Shown: positions 53,015-64,000 of the stretch, piece by piece
Layout: each line of letters starts with the position of its first letter
Position numbering within the stretch: the stretch's first letter is position 1
From: Callaeas wilsoni
Taxonomy: Eukaryota; Chordata; Aves; Passeriformes; Callaeidae
Direction: 5' to 3'
DNA length: 64,000 bases
Assembly (NCBI GenBank): GCA_013398955.1
Contig: VWPU01004868.1
Coordinates: 1 to 64,000, forward strand
Translations under genes and position numbers: made by a program
Notes under the pieces: generated by a model
What the model saw: the letters and a program-made list of their open reading frames with translations, nothing else
The model's database searches: none
Told to the model about the DNA's origin: nothing

Positions 53015-56000
53015 ATCTCCTGGCAATGAGACTCTGGCATGTCCTCCACTACACAGAGACAGCCTTTGTACTTTGTGTAAATCCAAACCCACCCCCTGGT
53101 GTGGGCAATTTGTTTTATACCAAGGTCAATCATGCCTTCTCTTCATTGCAAATGTTAATTTCTTAGCGTGCTTTCTCATGAAGGATATAGTCTTAATCCC
53201 CTAGATTTTTCTTTAAAATAAAAAATTATTCTTAGCCCTTCCTGTTAAGGATTGCAGATAGCTTGCATCTGTGAATCTCTCCTTTTTTCTGTGGCCTATT
53301 TGCTGGATGGTGTCTCCATAGGTATAAAATGCACACTTGAAATACCAGTAGGCTGCCTTGAGTTACAGCAGTCACTGCAGTACCAAGTCACAGCAAAGGA
53401 CAGGTTGGTGACATGGGAAGCAGCAGTTTTGGCAGGCCAGCCACAGAACTGCAAGCAGAGGGTCACTGTGCTCTCCTGTCAGCTCTAACACCTTTTCTCT
53501 CTTCTCATGGTTAACACACTATTTTCACATTGTGTCTTCTGTATCACATTCACTGAGAAAGCCCAGAAAAACAACATGGACTTCAACATCACATCTCAGC
53601 AACAGAAATCCTACCCTGAAGTAGATTAGGACATGGAAGTTGGCTGAGGACTCCAAATAGAGACTGGAAGGTGTTCTATTTCCTACCATAGACCCTGTAA
53701 AGCAGCCCTGAGCAGTGTCAATCATTTTGTGTACCCCTTGCACAAGGATCTGTCAAGTCTTCACCTTATACTCATGCATGGTTTGCTCTGCAATAGTATC
53801 TAATCAATTTGCAAGTCACATTCGGAAAAAAAAAAAAGGCAGGCAGTCTCATGCTTTCAGCCTCCACAGGGAATAGAAATTGTCTGAGTGCAGAAAAGAA
53901 AGCTGACAACACCATTTAGGAAATTAAGAGTTCTGAATATGTTTCTCAAACTGTTTTTAAGCATCTTTAATGTTCAAGAAAGTCAATATAGACTAGACAG
54001 ACAGAAAGCAGAAAAAGCAGGCATAACTCTGGAGGATTCAATAGGAAATAAGTGGTCAAAAAACAGCAAGGAAGAAAACAAAAGATGTTTTCATGAAGGA
54101 ACCCTGTCTACTCAGGTGAACAATGGGGAGGAAGCCAGGGATGACATACAGGCCACAGAACAGGGTAAGAGAGCACATTTATGTGGAAAGCTTTATGAAA
54201 AGAGGAGTTGCCATGACCGGGGAAGCAATCAAAAGGCTACATGTCAATACAACAAAGCTTAAACATGCTTGGTCTGAACAGTACTTGGCACACAGGGAAC
54301 ATGATGGACCGGATGTAAAACAGTCCATGAAGGTGAACAGTGAAATGGGTCTTAATCCAAACTGGGAAGAGCCAAGGTATCAGAGGTGTGCTCCACACCG
54401 AACAGGAGATAAACAGTAAGTAGGTATATTATTAAAAGAGCCATGTAATGCAGACCAGTTACTTCGCAGCAATGCAGAGAAACATGCAGCTTTTTTAAGG
54501 CAGGCAATTGGCATATTCTGTTCCATTCTATAGTTTTGCACACCACCAGTGTGAAATTTAGCATGCAAGACTGCACCACAGAAGGTAATGAAAAGCCAAA
54601 CATGCTAAGTCCTATGCCCCAGTCTGTTTGATCCAATATACCTAAATATGAAGGCATTCCTATCAGTACCTGTTTAATGCTTTCACAGAATGAAATATCA
54701 CAATGCACCTGTACATTTTAGGTTAGACCCTCAGTTATCATAAATAGCTGCAGCCTCACTGAAACCTGTAATTTTCAAGTATTCCCCCTTCAACTTACTT
54801 CCTTCGGAATGAGGCAGCTGAATTTCAGTTTGCTTGTTTGGCACCTCCACCAAAACTGCCTGGTCAGCTTGGCCTAGAGATATGCTTTCTTTTTCTTTTA
54901 GCATTATACGTATCCTGTTTTACAGACAATTTTCTTCATCTGTAGCTAACTCTGAACCTGATCAGACAATTACATTAAAAAATCTTGTGACTCCCCCCAC
55001 ACGTGCACTCTGTAATGACTGAATGTTATAAAACAGCAGCTGCTTTAGAAGTGACAAAGCAAACACAGAATCATCCATCCCCTGACTTCCCTATTAATAC
55101 AATTAACTGTTCAAGTCAAATTTCTTTATCTTTTTCAAAGGCTTGAAGTGACGAGTACTATCACCAAAACATTCCAGAAATGATTAAGTGTTTATTCTTG
55201 TTCCCTAAACCCAAATCAACTCTTCCACCGCATCTCCAACCCCCACATACGCGTGTCTGCTATCATTCCTGCTGGGCTGAGGCTACATTATGCCTTTGTA
55301 TCATAGCAACCACATTATCACTTATGAGGCAAGAGCGACACACAAAGGCACAGTGGCTTCAAAGCATCAACAAAGTATCAGCAAAGAAAACCTCCAAAAT
55401 TATTATTTGCGTAAGCAGCTGACGGTCGCTTCTGTGAAAGTAATGACAATTTTGTGTCTCTTCAACCAGTTAATTTTGGACAGAGCTGGACCAGCTTTTT
55501 ATTTGCCTTAGTTCAACAGTTCGTCACCCCAGTTAGAAACAAAAATGAGCCACAGAAATGGGATAGATGGATCTTTACAGAAAGCTTCCAAGTTGGTTTG
55601 TATACGCATTGTGAATACAAAGGGCCCAAAGAAAAATGAAGGGGAAAAAATAAATAGAGTATTTCACCATGAAAACACAGCAATTCATTATCAAGCAATT
55701 AGCTTAGCAATAAGTTCCTATTTTTCACTTTGGAAATTTCCATGAATATTGGTAATATAATTATGATAAAGGTTGAAGACATACTACAGTACTCAACTCT
55801 CAACAGTCCACAAACACTTTGTCTTCTTATGACAGACAGGGGAGAGTCTAATTACACTGAACATTTCAAGGAAAGATTGAATGTTTGCCAGACAACTCTC
55901 CATTGATTGCTTTTAAAGCATAGTACTGGACGGCTGAAGGGAAAATACAGAATCTTGGCTCCAGGTAATTAACTTTCATGCTGTTCTCTTCTTAAACCCT

Positions 56001-59000
56001 AATGAAGCTCCTTTGAGGTCTTCATTACCAAAGGGTATTTGTTGATAAAAAGCAGAGAGCCAGACAAAGGTCCTATTTCCCTCTCCTTCTCTATAAATTT
56101 CTGATTATTATACATTTCTCAGGACTCAGTAATGTCTTTGAAGTGAGTAATGGTGGCCTGAAAAGAGTGAGGGATACCTAATTATACAGGGAAATATTTC
56201 CAGAAATATGGAAAAAGCGGAGACCTGAAGAATCTTAAAAGAGAGAATGGGGGTGCTGGACAGAGAAAAGAGCAGAAGGAAAAGGAAGGCAGAGCTATAT
56301 CAATATCTGGCGAAACGGCATTGCCCTGAAGTTAAACTGATGAAGATAAAAAGCAAAACTTTAGGAAATTCAGCAACTCAGCAGCTTAATCTAGATTTCA
56401 TAAGGTAAGGAATAAGATTGCTTACTGACACTGGTGGCAGTGCTTCCTTCCAGGAAGCATCTGTTCAGATATTTAAAGTGCTCAGTATATCTGGCACGGT
56501 TCTCCACAATAAAGATTTCCATCCAAGGACAGTGAATCCCCTTGCTCCAACCACAAATAAATACTGTTGAGCCAGCTGAGGTATATTGGCTACCTAAGGG
56601 AATGCAATCTCTTCTGTTGGCTCTGCTGAAGATAAAGTCTTTGGTTTGTACAGGCTGGGTGGTGATGTTTCAATGTGTCCTAGTGCTATCCAACAAAGCA
56701 CCAAAGTGCTTTAATACAAGCTCCCTGTGAAGTCATCAAAAAGCATATTTTGGATTACTCTTAATTCCCAAAACAAACATACAAGCATTTGCATAAATAT
56801 TGTCCACAATATTACAGTTGGAGATTTTGTTGACTCAGTACCTGAGTGCTGGAGGAAAGTCAAGATGTGCAGTCTGTTTCCTCTTTCATTGTCCAGCTGC
56901 CTGAATCCAAGCCAGGACACACTAGGAGAAAGGAATAAATGGTTTTTGTGATTTCATTTTCATCTATTTTGTATGTCAATATGTGCTTTCACAATATTAA
57001 TCCACGTCTTTCCCTGTGTCTAAAACCTACATTAAAAACAGGAGCTAATCTCTATCCCTTCGTTATGCATTGGCAAGAGGATTTGGCATTTGAAGCGCCT
57101 CAGCACCATTTGTTAGATGGTCTGCGCCTACATAAAAGTTTTTCCTGGAGTTTACAAGTTTGCACAATGCATTTTGAAGGAGCAGTTATCACATTATAAT
57201 CAGATCAGATGAATTGCAAATAGCACATACGAAAGCACATCCTGGCAATTTCTAAAAGAATTAAGACAATAATAGCCACTAGTCATTATTTGCAATTATT
57301 GAAATGACCTTTCTGGAACACAAAGCATCTGAAGAGGTGACAGTGGTTCCAAGTCCATGAATAATTTCCATTTCCCAAAACAGAAAGTGTTGCTGATAAA
57401 GTATCTGAGGGTGTGTTTTGTTATTTAAAAAAAAAAAAAAAGAAAACAACATACAGAAACCCCTGCATTTTTGATGATCTAAAAATGGCTCTTATTCAGC
57501 TTTTGGAAGCACATCTGAATTTTACAGAGTTATGTGTCTTACATTTCCTGAAGTTCCACGTACTATTTAGGTATAGCAAAGAGTACTATTAGTGATTTCC
57601 TTCGTAAAGCTTATGGCTACGGTTTCTATAGCTTGCTGTACTAAAGCTAGGATTTGTCTTTCTAATTTCAGGATTACTTTTATTCAGTTGAGGCTGTAGC
57701 TGTCACTAATCAGTAGCTGCAAGAGATGTTAATTTACAAGAAAGGGTATTTTGGAGCAGGTGCAGACTAGTATAATCTCTTGCTTTTAAAAGTACCTATT
57801 AAAAATACAGTCAGAATGTTGCATTAAACAGCATAGGTGCTAAAGCTGCATGAAAGACATCTTAGCTGAAATGTGATAACAGAAGTGCAAGTAAATCCGA
57901 ACAATTAACGATAGCATACACATTAAAAACATTTCCCCGAAAGTATCAAACATGAGCGAATACCATCAATACAGGCAAGGAGCTTGCACTTAGATTCTGC
58001 AGTTCAGGAGTATTTGTAACAGCTCATATAAATTATGAATTAGTACAGAACCAGCCTTTGCATCCAAACCAGTTATTACTTCACACCACTTCATTTGGCA
58101 GAGGAAATTGAGTTCTGTTTAGAACTGCCTAACCACCAGTGATAAGCCAAAGTATCCATTCCAAATCTTTGACATTACAGATAAGGGAGAAGAAACTGAT
58201 CTTCTGATTGTAGCCTAAGGATCAAAATGTTCTGTAGTTCCCTGCTAAGATTAACAGGAATCCGTCACCGATCCAGGAACAAACAAGTAATTTTGGATCA
58301 GCTGGAAACTACATTTTCAAAGGTTCCACTTGGAGAAAAATACTTTAAGTTTTACATATTTATTCACCTATGACCAGCTCCAAGATAATACTACACAGTA
58401 CTTTCATAATAATGCAGATCACCTGTGCCACAGGGCATCACAACTGCGTCTCTCTTCAATTGGCCTCTTTGTCCTCAGCCTTTCACAACAAAGACACAAG
58501 ACAGTGCTACTGACAACTAATAACAAATTCTGTCTAACTGCAGAGGCTTTTGCATTCCTGCACTTACAAGCCCCAAGTCTTAATACCCTTCCTCACACTG
58601 CAGTCTAAATGCCGGCTGTTATGACCTTAGGGGATTCAGGTGTGAAAATGAACTAGCTCCATGTGCATCCTGGTGGGGCACATCAACAAGATTATACAAG
58701 CTGATAGGAGACATGTTACCCTCATAATCACACTTCCCAGTGGATGCATCTATGCCAAAACTCATTGCAGCAGGGACAGTGACAAACAAATGTTCAGTCC
58801 TAGGAAGAGAGTGGAAAAAGCTATTTTGTCTTGCTGTTGGTAGATGGTTTGTGCATTTCCTCAGGAGTGTACTTTCATGAGTTATGTCTATTTTTAGGCC
58901 CAGGAATAATGGGAATGTCTTTCAATTTTCTATTCCATTCTCTTCCATTAAGGTCTTATGTCCACTTCATCACTGGAGCAACTGAGTGCTTTCCAGTAGT

Positions 59001-61821
59001 TTGTGAAGTGACATGACTGACATCTGTCATGTGCTCATGCCCTCATCCCCTCCTCAGGGGTAGGAGTATGTGCAGTAGTGTTTTGGGGGTTTTGTCGTTA
59101 CTTGTCTTTTTTTTTTTCAGTTAGACACAAACACAGACTGGTATATGTTATGCTAGGAAAAAAGTCTTTCTGGTGCTTCATATCTTGCTGGAGTGACTGG
59201 TTACAGCAGCCACCTGCAGGTCTATGATCAAATCCTTTCTTTTCTTGTAGTAAAGGAACATATGGCCTCTGGTGTTATGTTACCATGGAAAATACGGAGG
59301 GGAAACATGCAAGAGAGAACCGGAATGAGGAAGAACTATTTTTTTCTTACTAACTTCAGCATTTGGCTAGACTCAGCAAAAACAAACTAGTCAAACTCTT
59401 CATAATAGATCTTTATTTTTTAAGACATTGGTGCAGGACTTGATCCTAACACACTTCATTACAAAACAAGGACAAAATCCAGACTTTTCCTAAGGGTTTA
59501 TTATCAACACAAAAAACTCGGTGAGATTTAAAAACAAAGGCAAGCAAAGCTGACCCATTTTTAGATGTTAAAATAAAGCACCAGCACCATCTAGCAGGAT
59601 ATTTCAAACACTGGCAACAGAACAGTGATTTATCCTGAATAGAAAATATGCCTTTAGTAGATATTTAGTATGTACTGCAATCTTTGTAAGACTGCTTTAA
59701 TTAAAAGTTCTATTTCTGTTTTAAAATTGACATGAACTACTACCATTCAGAGCTCTGCTTTGCACAGATATTTTTCAGAACTGTAGAGCAAATTGTTACG
59801 CAGTATCACTCAGATAAAAGCCTGCAATAAGAGAAGTGATAATGAAGACAGCAGCTGTCACTAAATTACAAAAACAAGACAGATTTGTTGGCAAACACTA
59901 ACAATCTGGGAAACTTTTTTGCAAGTTCAACACTTCTGCAAACCATCCCTTTTTGGGTTCCCTCAATGGAGTGTGATGACACCAGAAAAATTGCTTCACA
60001 GGAGACTTATGACCTTTCTAACACGACCTGCTGCTCCTCACACTGATCCCGTTCACAGGGAAGGGGATCATCTTGACCCCTTGCAACTCCTTTTTATGGA
60101 AAGGACGATAGCATACAGAAGAGGTTCAGAAAGGAAAACTGGATTTTCAACACCCACCCTTTCCTAATAGGTTCCACGGAGTCAATAACAGAACATATTT
60201 CTCTATCATCCTCACCAAAATCCTCGGCCACTAGAGAAACAAATCTTCTTCAGTACAGTGTTCCACCATTCCTTGCATCTAAACAATTGAATGACATGAG
60301 CTCCCAGTCACTACATAATTATGCCAGGTGTCAAGAGGAAATCTCAAGGACAAAGATTTTTAAGCCATTCTTCCAGCTTGTGGCAACTAGGCTAATGCCA
60401 CTGGCTTTTTTAGAGCATTGGCAATCTAAACAGCTGGACAGATTCATGCTTTCCAGCACCCTCTGGGTATATGTACCTTATCCTTCACAATGACTTTGCA
60501 TAATCAGGGAATTCCCACCCGAAAATTATCAACTCATGTTTTTCCCAATGCACTAAATGAAAAGGCATAGTGTAGCACAACTACTCATCCATGAGGATTA
60601 CCAACCACTTCAGGCTTCTATGTGTGTGCAGGTGTACAACATGGATTTTGAAAACCATTTTATTTGCTTCTTCTTCCCCCCTCAGGTCTCCCCAGTAGGT
60701 GGCCGAGTACATCCTTTTCTTCTGAGAAGAACCTCAAGAGCAGCATATTTTTCTTTTACTTTTATCATCATTAAATTTCTCAAAACTCTGCTTGGCGTCA
60801 TTCAAGTGCAAAAAACCTTGCTGAAAAAAAAATTGCAGCTGCATCTTCGCTGAAGCACTGGAGGCAAAGTTACCAGGCCTACCAAAAGGGAGAGTGCTGC
60901 AGTGTGCTTTGAGTAAAGAGGCCAGAAAAAACTCACCCCAAAAGATTTTATTACTATGTTGTACCTAGTCTTAGTTGAGACTCGGTAAAAAAATAACATA
61001 AAGGAGTTATGGAGAACTTTGACATGTATGTTTTCAAATATGCAGATTAATTTAGGATGCAAATTCCGTGAAATATGCATTCTGCACTGAAGCATGCAAA
61101 CCGGAGTTTTGTCCCACACTTAAATAAAGTCATACTTCCTTGAAATTTCCAGCCCACAAGAGAGAGAAAAATTTGCATGTCTACACACAAGAGCCAGTTT
61201 TTAATTAGGAGAAGTGGTCACTTAGAAGAATTAAACGATTAATTTTGGAAGAAAAGTTTTAATCTATTTTCAGTTCTAAAGATGTTTCATAGGGGAGGCT
61301 GCTGTAACAGCTGTCATAATTACCTATGAGTGTTCTTTGCCTTTTTGCAGTATTTTTGAAGGCTTTGATATGCAAAACTGTACTATATGGAAACAATTTG
61401 CTTTGCCTCAGTTGCTTTGTGGTAACTTCCCAAATGATGCTACCACCCCACTGCCTCCTGTCAAAGGGAGCTTAGCCCTGTCTCGTCGAGGGAACTCAGA
61501 TCTTCCATGGTACACTAAGCAATATAAACATAGTTCCTGCAAGGCATGGTAACACTTTTCTCTCAAAACCTCTAGCCTCTGTGACCGTTTGCCAAAGCAA
61601 CTCAGGTCTTCTAATACTAATGCCTACACTGAACCTCAAAAGCAAAGGAAGTACATGGTGCTGTAGTAACAGCACCAGTTTGAGAGACAACTACCTGTCT
61701 TGGAACAGCAGGTTCATTGGTAAAACTTCATGTATTCCTCTGCATAAAATCACAGAAAAAAGAAAAGGAAAAGAGTAAACCAGGACAGGTCATAGATTCA
61801 ACTAACAACTTTAGCTATCAA

Positions 61822-61841
61822 CTTCTTCATTGATGAAGAAG
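61822..61841. repeat. Perfect 9-bp palindrome with 2-nt centre
   Basis: CTTCTTCAT and ATGAAGAAG are exact reverse complements around TG. The arms are low-complexity, so chance is a likely explanation. Confidence 0.85.
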
Positions 61842-62734
61842 ACGTGTTCACTATTGGTTTCTTCACAGAGATTACAAAGAGCAGATACTCAAATGCAGAA
61901 AAGAGACTTTGCACATTACAGTGTACAGCCTAATTTCCCACCTCCATCAAAACCGAAAAAAGGGCTGTTACTGAGGAAGTTGTTCTGTTCTATGTTAGAT
62001 GTTATATCAAGTGGCAGTCCTTGGACAAGAAAGTAGTTTTTCAGAAAAAAAAAGCTTTAGAAAAAATAGTCTTGTGATGAAAAAGAGACACGCAGAGCAG
62101 ATAAGGACAGATCATACATTTAAACACAGCAAATATAAAAAATGTAGAAGATAAAATAAAGACACTTTCTCACCTCTTCTCAGGGTGCTAATAGGACTAA
62201 AATGACCAGAGAGATATGGATCAGTCAACATTGACATAAAGTTTCCTTTTTTTCAAATATTAGCTTAAATACATTTTTTTAAATATACATCAACTTCAAA
62301 CCAATCATACTCAAAAAACTGGTGATTATCTGGGGTCTGACATCATGGAAATTATCTCGGCCTCTACTAAAACTTATGATATAAAACACACACTCATTTT
62401 CCTTCATGTCAACTTCATTTAGCAGTCACCTCCTATACAAAATGAAGTCAGACAAGTCATAATTAGTATTGCATACACTACAAGCTTCTCCACTAGATCT
62501 GTTTTAATCAATACAGAGCCCACACAGTCTGGACCTAACAGCTTCAATAGAAGGGTTGTTTTCAGCTGGGGATATAACACAAACTTGCCCAGCCATATAA
62601 CTGCCTGATGAACTTCTAATTTTTTGGGAAGGTAAGTTTTTTACTAATAGCCACAAAGAACCATTGTCTGCCATCACAGACATTCATTCAGTCCTAACAA
62701 AGTTGAGAAGACCTGTGCAGTCCCATCGAAGCAA

Positions 62735-62762
62735 ATCAGATCCTAGGACTCTAGGATCTGAT
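62735..62762. repeat. Perfect 12-bp hairpin with 4-nt loop
   Basis: ATCAGATCCTAG (62735-62746) and CTAGGATCTGAT (62751-62762) are exact reverse complements separated by GACT. This is the longest perfect short-loop hairpin I noticed in the window. It is too short for a typical microRNA precursor stem unless imperfect pairing extends it, and the flanks do not pair obviously. Confidence 0.88.
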
Positions 62763-64000
62763 CCTCCAAACATGGACAATGTACAGAGATCAGATTAAGT
62801 AAATGCATGTTTTTCTAAATGCCTTACCCAACTAAAACACAAAGGAGTTAAGCAGCTGGAGCAACTGTCTGAAGAGAAAAGAGGAAAATTTCTGGTCCTG
62901 GGAAAGAAGTTGAAATTTGCTCCATGAACGTTTAGAATTCAGTTTCCCAAAAAGAAATATGAAGTGTGATGAGACATTCAGCATACTGGCTTCACAGGAG
63001 ACATATACACATTTGGATATCAGGGTCCCCAAAACTATAATCAGATATGACTCTTATGATCATGTGTCACTCAGCTAATTTCAGTGGAACTTTTGACTAG
63101 GATCTTTCCAAATAAATTCTAGAGCTGCAGTGAATACATACAAAATTAGTGAAAGCTTTCTGAATGCTTAGAGTTTCTGAGTTGACAAGTGCCATAAAAA
63201 TATAAATACAAACGATTACTACTACATAATATCTATTCTGAGAGAACAGAGTGACATTCCTGGAGCTGTTCTGGGAGCTGAGGTGAATAATAGACTTTTC
63301 ATAATTTACTGTAAAATACTCATTTATCTTTGAAGAACAGCAACAAGAAAATGCAATGCTGGGAGGAAAAAAAAAGAAATAAAAGAAAAGTACACTGTAT
63401 TTTTCTGTGAACTGGACTGTTTGAAATAAAACTGGTGCCAACCACATCAGCCAGGAACTGGAGGTGACAACTGAACAGCACAATTTGATGAAGTAATCAC
63501 TGCTGGTAATACAGTAGTAGGCAGAACTAGCATTTAAAAAATAATTTAGGATAGTTATACAAATGTTGTCCAGACAGGTATAGCTGGGTCTATTGCAGGA
63601 ATAAATAGCTTTCACTCAGTCCTTCAGGGAGCTGCAAGGTGGTTTGCGGTTCCTCAAGCAAAGTGGTAACCCCAGCAAAACTCTGCAGGGAATCTGACTG
63701 ACAGTGACTTGCCTTTGAGGAAGGCACAATCTCCTGCCTCTGAGCTTCCCCTGAGCTGGAATACCCTGGCATGAAGGTAAGCAAGAGCTTGTGTTTTGTA
63801 AGACTGCTGCTCCTCACCTTCAGCTTCCAGTTCCAACTCTACAATCCTTCTTCACCTCCCCAGGCACAGTCCTCCAGCCATGACAGCAAGATGACTCTGT
63901 GCCTGACTGGCAGGGAACCTGTCTATCACCAAGGTGTTTGGTTTGTGAGAGGAAACTGGTTTGGTCTAGCACTAACTAGAATTAAACTTCACAAACACCA

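Larger units (their letters stand above)
44836..64000. other. Unassigned non-coding sequence, about 19.2 kb
   Basis: AT-rich DNA to the end of the window. No repeat family, RNA gene or convincing exon was recognised. Longer frames at 53888-54262 (124 codons), 54352-54708 minus (118) and 63097-63615 minus (172) lack domain-like patterns. The last is rich in Phe, Ser, Tyr and Cys, as expected from AT-rich non-coding DNA. A12-A13 runs lie at 53826-53837 and near 57428-57441. Short perfect hairpins are listed separately. Confidence 0.42.

Noticed and set aside
53888..54262. 124-codon hydrophilic plus-strand frame
   Set aside because: The Lys/Glu/Asn-rich composition made it worth a look, but no motif or family was recognised and an overlapping frame of similar length exists at 54123-54419. 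Without a search I cannot support it.
60640..60860. Possible exon after a polypyrimidine tract ending CCCCCCTCAG near 60686
   Set aside because: The acceptor-like sequence is good, but the downstream frame becomes Phe/Ser/Thr-rich with a Lys run and no matching donor or homology was seen.
63097..63615. 172-codon minus-strand open frame
   Set aside because: Its composition (Phe, Ser, Tyr, Cys, Ile rich, with a run of Phe) follows AT-rich DNA. No domain, signal or splice support was visible.
1..64000. CRISPR arrays, operons or other prokaryotic features
   Set aside because: The sequence is vertebrate non-coding DNA with avian repeats. No regularly spaced repeats or bacterial-style genes occur.

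Overview
The window looks like avian nuclear DNA, probably a gene desert or the inside of a very large intron. It is AT-rich, and no open frame shows the marks of a functional gene. The recognisable interspersed repeats are of bird type: 3' tails of CR1 LINEs ending in short ATTCTATG-like octamers, a degraded CR1 reverse transcriptase fragment, and a solo LTR resembling an endogenous retrovirus LTR family found in bird genomes. Repeat density is low, and I saw no SINEs. The species cannot be fixed from the sequence alone.

Layout: positions 1-780 hold nothing recognised. A perfect three-copy 71-bp tandem repeat lies at 781-991, followed by an A35 tract at 1176-1210. A doubtful LTR-like remnant lies at about 1945-2190. 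From 2.2 to 12 kb nothing is recognised. A minus-strand CR1 tail sits at 12057-12252 and abuts an A24 run. A GGAGATA-type minisatellite (13386-13512) with a purine-rich flank is followed by an old plus-strand CR1 tail (13651-13870). A solo LTR lies at 21876-22412. A fossil CR1 reverse transcriptase segment lies on the minus strand at 23525-23990, and another minus-strand CR1 tail at 25266-25422. An eroded segment at 43881-44835 looks coding-derived and may come from a retroviral gag. The rest, to 64000, is unassigned AT-rich sequence with small simple repeats and a few short perfect hairpins.

No promoter, operon, tRNA, rRNA or CRISPR could be supported, and no cooperating set of genes is present. 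The longest open frames (177, 172 and 124 codons) look like chance frames or repeat-derived frames. I did not find convincing evidence for a new biological system. The items most worth checking are the 71-bp perfect repeat, the gag-like segment, the solo LTR, a compact GC-richer open frame near 15.5 kb, and the perfect hairpins.
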